Assembly (NCBI GenBank): GCA_029959295.1
Contig: JASCOH010000010.1
Coordinates: 37,080-101,079 of the forward strand
Length of the DNA: 64,000 nucleotides
Direction of reading: 5' to 3'
Origin: Flavobacteriaceae bacterium PS02334
GTDB taxonomy: Bacteria > Bacteroidota > Bacteroidia > Flavobacteriales > Flavobacteriaceae
Part shown: in pieces, positions 36,082-43,313 of the stretch
Numbering within the stretch: the first letter of the stretch is position 1
How the letters are laid out: the number at the start of each line of letters is the position of its first letter
Position numbers and translations under genes: made by a program
The notes under the pieces: generated by a model
Databases searched by the model: none
The model's input: the letters and a program-made list of their open reading frames with translations, nothing else
Told to the model about the DNA's origin: nothing

Positions 36082-36924
36082 CTAAAGGCCCTTATCCATG
36101 TAGCTTTCCAGAGACAGCTTGAGATGGTCTATAAAGGAAGTCCGCGTCCCCGACCTGTCCTTCATCCGGTGGAAGGAATGGTGGATATCGCCCAGGGGGA
36201 TGCGAAACAGGATCTGGAACACCAGCGCAATCTTCCGTATGCCTATCTTGCCATGCGATATCACGCCTGTGGCATGCAGGGCATAGATCAGCTCGATCAG
36301 CGCATTTTTGGAATCCGTCCAGAAAATTTCCTTGGCCGAATCTGAATTCGGCAGGAGCTGGCCTGCCGCCTCCCCAGTGCTTATCTTAGAGACCAGGTAG
36401 GCATAGGTCAGCTCATTGGCAATGATTCGCGCCACCTTGGAATCGTAATAGGTTGAAAACTCCCGGTCGATTTCAAAGACATAGCTGTCAAGCCCCTCCT
36501 TGAAGTTGATCCTCCCCCGCAGAAAGTAGTCGCCGTCCCGGTCGCTGCGCCCCGACCTGTAATAGCGGTAGAACTGAGTGCCGCAGGCATATTCCTTGAA
36601 TTCCTGCTTCAGTTCCTGCAACTGGCCAGCAAAAAATTTCTGGTATACCTTGCCTTCCCTTACCGGGCAGGCCGTCTCGATCCGGAATACCTTGTTGTAA
36701 TACAGCAGCCGTCCCAGGATATGGGGCTTAATTTCCCTGAAGAACTCGATTTCATCTGCCTCGCATTTAAATCCATGTGCCAGGATATGGTCGTGCAAGG
36801 TCTGCAGCAGTTCGCTCAGGTAGGCCGTCATCTGGCAGGCCTCGTCGATCGGATCTGAAGTGACCCGGGAAACGCGGTCTTCCCTGATCCGGATTTCGGA
36901 AAGTATTGAACGTAGTGATTTCAT
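36082..36924 (-). CDS. rteC: RteC-like regulatory protein
   Basis: A 280-residue protein of the RteC family, known from the Bacteroides conjugative transposon CTnDOT, where RteC activates excision genes. Family-like segments include FFREIKPHILGRLLYYNKVF, QFYRYYRSGRSDRDGDYFLR and LIELIYALHATGVISHGKIG. The helical C-terminus includes RIPLGDIHHSFHRMKDRSG. Many Bacteroidetes have chromosomal RteC homologues with no transposon, so its presence alone does not prove a mobile element. The window has no integrase or mobilisation gene beside it. An AraC regulator is encoded just upstream on the same strand, 68 nt away. Confidence 0.78.
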   Translation of the reverse strand: MKSLRSILSEIRIREDRVSRVTSDPIDEACQMTAYLSELLQTLHDHILAHGFKCEADEIEFFREIKPHILGRLLYYNKVFRIETACPVREGKVYQKFFAGQLQELKQEFKEYACGTQFYRYYRSGRSDRDGDYFLRGRINFKEGLDSYVFEIDREFSTYYDSKVARIIANELTYAYLVSKISTGEAAGQLLPNSDSAKEIFWTDSKNALIELIYALHATGVISHGKIGIRKIALVFQILFRIPLGDIHHSFHRMKDRSGTRTSFIDHLKLSLESYMDKGL

Positions 36925-36992
36925 GTCTCTTGGTTTTTATAGTTCCGTAAAAATTGGCGGTGAAGCCGCCTTGCGAGCGCAACTGAAAAACA

Positions 36993-37850
36993 TCACGGCC
37001 GCAGCCGTTTCCTGTACTGGCTGGGTGAAAGCTTGGCGTGTTTTTTAAAAAAGGCGCTGAAGGACGACAGGCTGCCAAAATCAAGGCGCTCGCCTATCTC
37101 CGTTACCGAAAGATCCTCGTCTGTAAGCAGCAGCAAGGCTTCAGCAACCAGCCCCGCTTCTATGAAATACTTGACTGTGCGCCCCGTCGCACGCCGCACG
37201 GCTTTCCGAAGGTGGCGGTGGGTAATGCAGAGGGCATCCGCATAGAAATTCACATCGCGGCGCCGGCCGGCATTCGCATCGACGAGCGCCAGGAAGCCCA
37301 TGGTGATTTTTTCGTCCCGGCTGTGAAAGGCTGTCTGGTTTTGGCTCTTTTTATGATACAGCGCGCCATACTCGCAGAGCAGTAGGTTCAGGCAGAGCAA
37401 CACCATCGCGTCCTGCAGCGGCTGTCTGCAGCTTCCGTCGATTTTTCGGCGCAGCATTCCCATAAGCTGGACCAGATGCCGGACCTCTGCATTCGACAGC
37501 GGAATTACCGAAACGGACTGCGCAGTGGCTTCCCCGAGGTGGCCGATTCCGTATCGTGCCACCCTGCTTTTGACGGCAAGCGCCCTCGTGCAGGACAGCA
37601 GATAGCAGCGCAGCGGTACTGCCACCCGCGAGACCCTTGCCCCGTCCGATAGCCAGCAGAGCCGGCCGGAGGAAAGCCGCAGCAGCGGCGCACTCCCTTC
37701 GAATTCAATCTGGATTTCGCCAGACAGCACCAAGATGAGGGAAAACCAGCCCTGCCTGAAAAACCCGATGAAGGCGTCGGCCGTGCAGGCCCCGGACAGT
37801 TGCCGCACCGCCAACTCTCCCTTCCAGGGGCTGTAATCTGCATTTTTCAA
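36993..37850 (-). CDS. AraC-family transcriptional regulator
   Basis: A 285-residue regulator. The N-terminal half is a cupin-like effector domain (SLILVLSGEIQIEF, LSSGRLCWLSDG). The C-terminal 100 residues are the double HTH of AraC/XylS (VNFYADALCITHRHLRKAVR, SVTEIGERLDFGSLSSFSAF then FKKHAKLSPSQYRKRL). The recognition elements are well conserved. The gene starts on the minus strand about 35 nt after the end of the lipoprotein gene. It precedes RteC, and the two may form a small regulatory operon. The effector is unknown. Confidence 0.9.
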   Translation of the reverse strand: MKNADYSPWKGELAVRQLSGACTADAFIGFFRQGWFSLILVLSGEIQIEFEGSAPLLRLSSGRLCWLSDGARVSRVAVPLRCYLLSCTRALAVKSRVARYGIGHLGEATAQSVSVIPLSNAEVRHLVQLMGMLRRKIDGSCRQPLQDAMVLLCLNLLLCEYGALYHKKSQNQTAFHSRDEKITMGFLALVDANAGRRRDVNFYADALCITHRHLRKAVRRATGRTVKYFIEAGLVAEALLLLTDEDLSVTEIGERLDFGSLSSFSAFFKKHAKLSPSQYRKRLRP

Positions 37851-37884
37851 AATCAGCTATTTTAGTTCATCGGGCAGGTCCCCC

Positions 37885-38592
37885 TTACTTCCGTATGCCG
37901 TTCTCCCTGCACAGGGCGACTGCCGCAGCCATCTTCAGCCTGGAGCATTGGCTTTCTGCCTCTCCAGAAACCACCGCGGCGATGCTGACAGAGGTCTCCC
38001 AATCCTTGTCTTTTCTCTTCTTTCTCTGTACGGAGTAGCGGACAACCGAAGCCGCTGCCAGCATCACCTCTTTTTCACCAGCACTGAAAGCACTGCTGTC
38101 CAGAACCCCTGCCTCATAGGCTATGATGGCCAGCCAGATATCGTCGTAGGAATCATCGCCCAGCTGCTCCATGCTGTTTGCAAACCCTGAAATACTTGCC
38201 TTGGCACCCGGCCCCATTGCCGAGGCCTCAAGGACACGTACCAGAGAAACACTGCCATCTGCCAGCGCCGTAATTTCAGGTACCCTGGCCGACAGCGGCG
38301 TATTGCCGCAAGCCAGGCCTATTGCCCGGCGCGTCGCGGCCACCGAATCGACAACAGCCGCGATCCCTGCCACGGACTTCACCTTAAGATCATAATCTTC
38401 CAGCGCATCCAGGATCTCATTGTGCAGGCGCCCCGCGCTGTCCTGCGGATTCGCGGGATTCGCAAACCCTGCAGCTGCTTCCCTGCCGCCATAAGCGATC
38501 TCTTTGGCTCCTGCCATTTCATCTGCCATTTCTTGCGAGCAGGAAATGCCCAGCAGCGACAGGATCAATAAAACCATCTTAAAATTTTTCAT
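37885..38592 (-). CDS. Lipoprotein of unknown function
   Basis: This 235-residue protein has a clear lipoprotein signal: LILSLLGISC, with the acylated Cys at residue 18, then SQEMADEMAG. The mature part is alanine-rich and helical, with regular Asp/Glu/Lys residues and a basic patch SVQRKKRKDKDW near the end. I recognise no domain. It is predicted to be anchored in the outer or inner membrane. It lies upstream of AraC and RteC on the same strand, 34 nt before AraC. The TPR-AraC gene is divergent on the other side. Confidence 0.65.
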   Translation of the reverse strand: MKNFKMVLLILSLLGISCSQEMADEMAGAKEIAYGGREAAAGFANPANPQDSAGRLHNEILDALEDYDLKVKSVAGIAAVVDSVAATRRAIGLACGNTPLSARVPEITALADGSVSLVRVLEASAMGPGAKASISGFANSMEQLGDDSYDDIWLAIIAYEAGVLDSSAFSAGEKEVMLAAASVVRYSVQRKKRKDKDWETSVSIAAVVSGEAESQCSRLKMAAAVALCRENGIRK

Positions 38593-38938
38593 GTGTGCGT
38601 TGTGTTAAATGTTACTGATTGCTTTTTTTCTCGTCAGTTCATTTTTCACCCGGGGAAAGCTGAACGGAATCGGGGACATGATCCCTGATTGTGCTTTGAA
38701 TTCGGAAGCAAAGCTATCTGCTGAAAACAACGCCCGCAAACTATTCCCTGCACCTTTCCCGCATTTTTACTGCACTTTTTCCGAAAATCGACACAGCTTT
38801 TTACACCGGTCCTGTAGAATTTTACCCGTATTATGATTAACTTTGATATGACCCATGTGCCTTGCGAACACTACCAGTTCCACGGTACCGAGAGATTGCC
38901 CAACACCGAAGTTCCCAGACTTCACTTACGATCCGCCT
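38593..38938. other. Divergent intergenic region
   Basis: About 345 bases lie between the lipoprotein gene and the TPR-AraC gene. It holds a TAACTTTG match to the Bacteroidetes -7 element on the plus strand and otherwise nothing I can support. Confidence 0.5.
38838..38845 (+). promoter_or_regulatory. Candidate -7 element TAACTTTG
   Basis: A perfect TAnnTTTG match on the plus strand lies about 94 nt before the preferred start of the TPR-AraC gene. The expected TTG at -33 is not seen, so the call is tentative. Confidence 0.3.
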
Positions 38939-40612
38939 ATGACTGTAAGATACCTGCTTATGGCTGCGCTTTGCTGCGCCCAGCCCATTCGAGCCCGCGC
39001 GCTGCCGGCCCAGATTCCCGACTCGCTGGAGCGCAAGAGCTACGACTGGCTATTTGAACGTATCGAGGAAAATAGCAGCGATGCCGAGCGGTCCGCCTAT
39101 CTCCGCACCTTCGTGCTGAAAGCCCAGAAAGAAGAAAACTGGGAAGAGCTCTCCAACGGCTACAAGAATTACGTCCACTATGCGCCGGACCGTCAGAAGC
39201 TTGCCTATGCCGACAGCATGGTCGCCGCGGCGAAAAGGTCCAACCGCAACGAGGTGATCGGATCGGCCTATCTTTCAAAAGGCATCGCCTACTACGGGCA
39301 GAAGCGCCTGTCCGAAGCCATGGACAGCTATCTGGTGGCCGACTGCTATATTGCAAAGACAGATGACAAGTACCTCATACACAAGACGAAATACCATATC
39401 GGGCAGATAAAATCCTACCTGGGCTATTACGACGAGGCCGTTTCCATCTTCAGGCAATGCATCGCCTATTTCAAGAAAAACAATACCAGAGCCTATCTCA
39501 ACTCGCTGCATTCGCTGGGCGTCTGCTACAAGATGGCGGGCAACCACGGCATGTGTACGCAGACCAATGAACTGGGCATTGCCGAAGGTATCCGCACAGG
39601 GAATCATGACATGGAGCCCTACTTTGTATTCTCAGAAGGCGTCAACCAGTGCCTGATCCACAATTACAAGACGGCCATCGACAAATTGCAGGCTTCCCTG
39701 CTGGGCATCCGATCCAACAAGGACTTCTCCAATGAGATGGTCGGGTATTTCTATCTGGGGAAAGCCTGCTGGGGCATGGGGGACAAGGAAAGAGCCGTAG
39801 CCTATTTCAAAAAATTGGATGAAATATACCGCCTGCGCGGCTACATGCGTCCTGACCTGCGCGGTGCCTATGAGCACCTGATTTCCTACTGCAAGGAAAG
39901 AGGATTGCTCCAAGAACAGCTGTCCTACGTAGAAAAACTGCTGGAGGCCGACAAAAAGCTGCACCTGACCCATGCCTACCTGCAGGCCAAGATCCAGAAA
40001 GAATACGATACCAAGGAGCTGCTTGCAGCACAGCAATCCCTCAAGCGCTCCTTGGACAACCGGAAATATAATGACCAGATCCTGGCCGCTGTCATAATAG
40101 CCCTGCTCCTGATTGTCGCTTACGGAACGGTACGCTATTACAAAAATAAAAAGGAAGCGAGAAAAAAATACGCGGCACTTCTTCAAAGAATAGAAGTTAT
40201 TTCCAAAACGAAAGCCAAAACCAGCGACCCTGAAATGGCGATGAGCCGCGATGCCGAGACAGCCGTCCTGCTCAGCCTGAAGAAATTTGAAAGCAGCACG
40301 AAATTTCTTGAAAAGGACCTAACCCTGACCAAGCTGGCCAGCCACTTCAATACCAACACGAAGTACCTCTCCCTGATCATCCTAAAGCACCGGAATAAGA
40401 AATTCAACGAGTATGTCAACGGCCTTAAAGTGGACCATATCGCACAGAGGATCCGAAACGAAAAGGCGCTTCAAAATTATACCCACGAAGCCCTCGCCGA
40501 CGAAGCAGGCTTCAGCAGCACCCGGCGGTTTGTAAACGCATTTACAGCAATTACAGGCATATCGCCAAAATATTTTATCGATGAATTGAAGAAATCCCCA
40601 GATAGGGAATAA
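38939..40612 (+). CDS. TPR-containing membrane-anchored AraC-type regulator
   Basis: This is a one-component signalling protein of the Bacteroidetes type. It has a signal peptide (MTVRYLLMAALCCAQPIRA), about ten TPR-like helical pairs outside the cytoplasm (for example GSAYLSKGIAYYGQKRLSEA, AYLNSLHSLGVCYKMAGNHG), a transmembrane helix (ILAAVIIALLLIVAYG), a short coiled linker and an AraC HTH at the C-terminus (LTLTKLASHFNTNTKYLSLI, ALADEAGFSSTRRFVNAF). It probably couples a periplasmic stimulus to transcription. The frame opens at 38855, but the stretch before 38939 is not signal-like, so I place the start at the ATG at 38939. Such proteins often control neighbouring export genes; the divergent lipoprotein gene is the nearest candidate. 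Confidence 0.88.
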   Translation: MTVRYLLMAALCCAQPIRARALPAQIPDSLERKSYDWLFERIEENSSDAERSAYLRTFVLKAQKEENWEELSNGYKNYVHYAPDRQKLAYADSMVAAAKRSNRNEVIGSAYLSKGIAYYGQKRLSEAMDSYLVADCYIAKTDDKYLIHKTKYHIGQIKSYLGYYDEAVSIFRQCIAYFKKNNTRAYLNSLHSLGVCYKMAGNHGMCTQTNELGIAEGIRTGNHDMEPYFVFSEGVNQCLIHNYKTAIDKLQASLLGIRSNKDFSNEMVGYFYLGKACWGMGDKERAVAYFKKLDEIYRLRGYMRPDLRGAYEHLISYCKERGLLQEQLSYVEKLLEADKKLHLTHAYLQAKIQKEYDTKELLAAQQSLKRSLDNRKYNDQILAAVIIALLLIVAYGTVRYYKNKKEARKKYAALLQRIEVISKTKAKTSDPEMAMSRDAETAVLLSLKKFESSTKFLEKDLTLTKLASHFNTNTKYLSLIILKHRNKKFNEYVNGLKVDHIAQRIRNEKALQNYTHEALADEAGFSSTRRFVNAFTAITGISPKYFIDELKKSPDRE

Positions 40613-40869
40613 TTTATGCAAGGGGCAACGCATGCATCCCATTTTAATACGGCCTGCTTAAAAAAAGTTCAATGTGAGATGTCAGCTGGTGTATTGATTT
40701 GCGCTTCTTCTCCCTATTCTAAAATAGAGACGCATTGACGGAAAGCTCTGATAATGGTACCGCCCCAAACGCCCCAGCGATAATAGCGATCGACAGTTCA
40801 TCCCGCCCAAGCGACTGCTAAACATTGCTTTTGAGCAAAGTAAGCTAAAAAACAGCAAGAATGTTAGCT

Positions 40870-40906
40870 ATGGACATGCAGTGTTCGAATCCCTCATCGC
40901 CCCGCT
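40870..40906 (+). repeat. Copy A of a tRNA-3'-end-like 37-nt repeat
   Basis: TATGGACATGCAGTGTTCGA continues as ATCCCTCATCGCCCCGC. The TTCGAAT plus ATCGCCC part looks like a T-loop and acceptor 3' strand, but the 5' half lacks a matching T-stem, so no complete tRNA exists. The sequence matches copy B (49807-49843, minus) at 31 of 37 positions. It is followed by AAAAGAAG...CTTCTTTT, a terminator-like hairpin, as expected after a tRNA gene end. Confidence 0.6.
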
Positions 40907-40907
40907 A

Positions 40908-40943
40908 AAAGAAGCTTAATGAAAATTGAAACTTCTTTTATAC
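40908..40943 (+). terminator. Terminator-like hairpin after copy A
   Basis: AAAAGAAG pairs with CTTCTTTT over a 17-nt loop, and TATA follows. It lies just after the tRNA-3'-like repeat. Copy B is also followed by a terminator on its own strand. Confidence 0.45.
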
Positions 40944-41199
40944 CGAAAACCCAGTAGATACAAGCCTTCATAATCTTACTAAAAATTTTAGGTTCCCTAA
41001 TAATAATTCTTAAAAATATAAATTAATTAGATTATAAACGAAATATAAATTACATAAGCATATAACTCAAAAATCATTTTAAGGAACTTAAATAAGAATT
41101 AAGTGCATTAAATCTTGTATTAGAAAAGGTATTAACTTCATTATCTTTTTTATCAAAATGGATGTACCCACACTACAAGGCCAAAAAAAGTATCATTTA

Positions 41200-41922
41200 T
41201 TACCTATTCAAAAGTTTCTTTGTTACAAATTCATTAAAGAAGAAATCTCTGTAAATATTTCCGATTGGTATTTCATTTTTTCCAATATAGACAGTATTAT
41301 TATCTACAGAATCTATTTTATTTACATTGATTATATAGGATTTGCTGACCCTGACAAGGAAATTTTTTGGAAGCAAGTCATGAATTGTCTTGATATTCAT
41401 CAGGGTAATTACTTTTTGATTTTCTATATAAATAACCACGTAATCTTTTAACCCTTCAATAAAAAGGATGTCACTGAAATGTACCTTAAACATTCTGCGG
41501 TCTGCCCTTACGAAAATATAGTCATCGGTTATGTTTTCTATATTGCTGTCTATATGGTCAGTGTGGAATAATTTGCAATAGGTCTGTGCTTTTCCGACTG
41601 CTTTTTGGAAGCGTTCTAATTTTACAGGTTTGATCAGATAGTCGACGGCGTCGATTTCATAACTCTCAGAAGCAAATTCATGAAAGGCGGTAGTAAATAC
41701 CACAAGGGTATTTTTAGGAATAGTCCTGGCAAAATCAATTCCGTTCACTCCCGGCATCTGGATATCAAGAAATACTAAGTCAACAGTGTTTTTTGCCAGA
41801 AACTCCCTGGTAGCTTCCGCTCCATTAAATGAAGCTATAACTTCCAGATTTTCTGTCTGATAAACCAGTTTTTGGATTGCTTTTCTTGCCAAGGGCTCAT
41901 CATCTACTATTATGCAGTTCAT
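41200..41922 (-). CDS. LytTR-family response regulator
   Basis: A 240-residue response regulator. The receiver carries VDDEPLARKA, the phospho-acceptor Asp53 in FLDIQMPGVNG and Lys in LIKPVKLERF. A LytTR domain follows (DYIFVRADRRMFKVHFSDIL, RVSKSYIINVNKIDSV). It lies 1 nt after the kinase gene's stop codon, in tight coupling. The pair is divergent from the TonB receptor gene. Direct repeats with the 21-bp period expected for LytTR binding lie in the shared intergenic region, so the receptor operon and the pair itself are its likely targets. Confidence 0.93.
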   Translation of the reverse strand: MNCIIVDDEPLARKAIQKLVYQTENLEVIASFNGAEATREFLAKNTVDLVFLDIQMPGVNGIDFARTIPKNTLVVFTTAFHEFASESYEIDAVDYLIKPVKLERFQKAVGKAQTYCKLFHTDHIDSNIENITDDYIFVRADRRMFKVHFSDILFIEGLKDYVVIYIENQKVITLMNIKTIHDLLPKNFLVRVSKSYIINVNKIDSVDNNTVYIGKNEIPIGNIYRDFFFNEFVTKKLLNR

Positions 41923-41923
41923 T

Positions 41924-42970
41924 TTACAATTTTAAAGTTAGGGTAATGCAGTAGGTTTCCGGATTGTCTTCTATTTTCAAATCATGTGTCGAAGGGAACA
42001 GGAGTTCCAATCTTCTTTGAATATTGGCGATGCCTAATCCACCTGGCTTATTAATTGCCTTTACGGCGGGTTTTGAGTTTATGCATTTGAAAAAAAGCTC
42101 ACTGCGGCGAACATCGAAGAACAGATTTACGTAGGATGACTTCGCTGAATCATTATTATGCTTTACGGCATTTTCTACGAATGAGATAAATAACAAGGGA
42201 GGAACCTGGACACCGCTCAATTCACCTTCCTTGGATATTAAAAAATTAAAATTATCCCGTCTGACTTTTTCCAGGTTCAAAAAATCTTCCAAAAAATGGA
42301 TTTCTGAAGTTAATAAGACTTTATCTCTCGAGCTGTCATAAAGCTGATAACGAAGCAGGTCACTTAATTTTATCAAAACCTGCGAAGCTTTTTTAGGATC
42401 ATCCTCAATTAAAACATTGGCATTATTGAGCATATTGAAAAGGAAATGAGGATTGATCTGATTCTTGAGCTGTTCCAGTTCGGCACCTGCCTTTGCCAGT
42501 TCCAGATCGTGAATCAGCTGGGCATCAGATATCCACTGCTGAAATAATTTAATTGCTGCCGATGCAATAATAAGCACCATGATCATAAAGGAATAGGTAA
42601 AAAAGTTAATATCGTCGTCCTCGTAAGGCAGCAGGTCAGGTTTGAAATAATAAGAAGCAATCTGGTGTATGACATACGCCAATATCATGCCTAAAAGCAC
42701 AGAAAGACCATAACTCAGGTATTTTTTTCTCAACAAAAATTTTGGTACAAAAAAATACATATTACTGTAGGCCAATAAAATTATCTGGAAAAAAACGACT
42801 ATTCGATTGTAGGTCTCAAAAGGCTGAACATAGTCCTGCGGACTGTAATACAAAACAACGATGCTGAATGCGATCAGCAGCAAATGGCGGTGAAACCGGT
42901 ACTTTTCTAAAATGAAAAACTCAGCCATCCAATTGGTATCCATAGTTTTTCTGTGTAAAGTTTTATTCAT
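41924..42970 (-). CDS. LytS-type sensor histidine kinase
   Basis: A 348-residue membrane kinase of the PF06580 type. Four transmembrane helices (LLLIAFSIVVLYY, IVVFFQIILLAYSNMYFF, GLSVLLGMILAYVIHQI, TYSFMIMVLIIASAAI) precede the phospho-acceptor His175 in QINPHFLFNMLNN. The ATPase domain has SFVENAVKHN and GLGIANIQRRLELLF. No sensor domain is seen outside the membrane, so it may sense a membrane-embedded signal or a partner protein. In-frame ATGs at codons 10 and 15 could be alternative starts. The regulator gene follows at once. Its own promoter probably lies at about 42992-42999. Confidence 0.9.
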   Translation of the reverse strand: MNKTLHRKTMDTNWMAEFFILEKYRFHRHLLLIAFSIVVLYYSPQDYVQPFETYNRIVVFFQIILLAYSNMYFFVPKFLLRKKYLSYGLSVLLGMILAYVIHQIASYYFKPDLLPYEDDDINFFTYSFMIMVLIIASAAIKLFQQWISDAQLIHDLELAKAGAELEQLKNQINPHFLFNMLNNANVLIEDDPKKASQVLIKLSDLLRYQLYDSSRDKVLLTSEIHFLEDFLNLEKVRRDNFNFLISKEGELSGVQVPPLLFISFVENAVKHNNDSAKSSYVNLFFDVRRSELFFKCINSKPAVKAINKPGGLGIANIQRRLELLFPSTHDLKIEDNPETYCITLTLKL

Positions 42971-42991
42971 GAGACAATTTTAGATTTTCAG

Positions 42992-42999
42992 CAAATGTA
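42992..42999 (-). promoter_or_regulatory. Candidate -7 element of the kinase/regulator operon
   Basis: TACATTTG on the minus strand is a perfect TAnnTTTG match about 22 nt before the kinase ATG. A TTTACTATA copy (43023-43031) lies just upstream, where a -33 element or activator site would be. Confidence 0.45.
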
Positions 43000-43022
43000 G
43001 CAATACGTGTAAATTATAAATT

Positions 43023-43220
43023 TTTACTATACAAAAGCTCCTTATTTATATACCAAAATAGGATTTTAAGATAGCAAACCTTTTCCATGCGCCTAAATAA
43101 TAACATACAGGCCCAAAAAAGGATATCCCAGTAATGAATTTTTGCTTTAAAAATCCGGCTTCTTTCGCTGCAATCTTGGTGTGCATTTTTTTTACTATAT
43201 GAAAAAGCGGCTTTACTATA
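43023..43220 (+). promoter_or_regulatory. Candidate LytTR operator repeats (TTTACTATA x3)
   Basis: The 9-mer TTTACTATA occurs at 43023-43031, 43191-43199 and 43212-43220. The last two are 21 bp apart, the spacing at which LytTR regulators bind direct repeats. The first lies 168 bp (8 x 21) before the second, near the kinase promoter. Each copy is followed by a short A-rich segment. The pair lies about 50 bp before a TACTTTAG element, 36 nt upstream of the receptor ATG. Confidence 0.5.
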
Positions 43221-43313
43221 TAAAGTAACGCATTTTGTATATATAAAATATGCGGGTTCGGCAAAAATATACTTTAGCCGGGAAATGTAACATTTAATCC
43301 TAAATTTTAATAA

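Larger units (their letters stand above)
40613..41199. other. Gap containing a tRNA-3'-end-like sequence
   Basis: About 590 bases lie between the TPR-AraC gene and the LytTR regulator gene. No gene is supported. The tRNA-tail-like copy A (40870-40906) and the hairpin after it are listed separately. The sequence becomes markedly AT-rich from about 40.95 kb. Confidence 0.5.
42971..43313. other. Regulatory region between the LytTR pair and the TonB receptor gene
   Basis: The 343-bp divergent region is AT-rich and without a gene. It contains three TTTACTATA repeats, two candidate -7 elements (TACATTTG on minus, TACTTTAG on plus) and an imperfect inverted repeat CGCATTTT...AAAATATGCG at 43229-43256. 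Confidence 0.6.

Noticed and set aside
36082-36924. An integrated CTnDOT-like conjugative element
   Set aside because: Only an RteC-like gene is present. No integrase, excision, mobilisation or transfer genes and no rteA/rteB lie nearby.
40870-40906. Possible complete tRNA gene
   Set aside because: Only a T-loop/acceptor-like 3' part exists. No D-arm, anticodon arm or pairing 5' acceptor can be found upstream.
43229-43256. Perfect operator palindrome before the receptor gene
   Set aside because: CGCATTTT and AAAATATGCG pair only with a 2-nt bulge. It is a weak call compared with the phased direct repeats.
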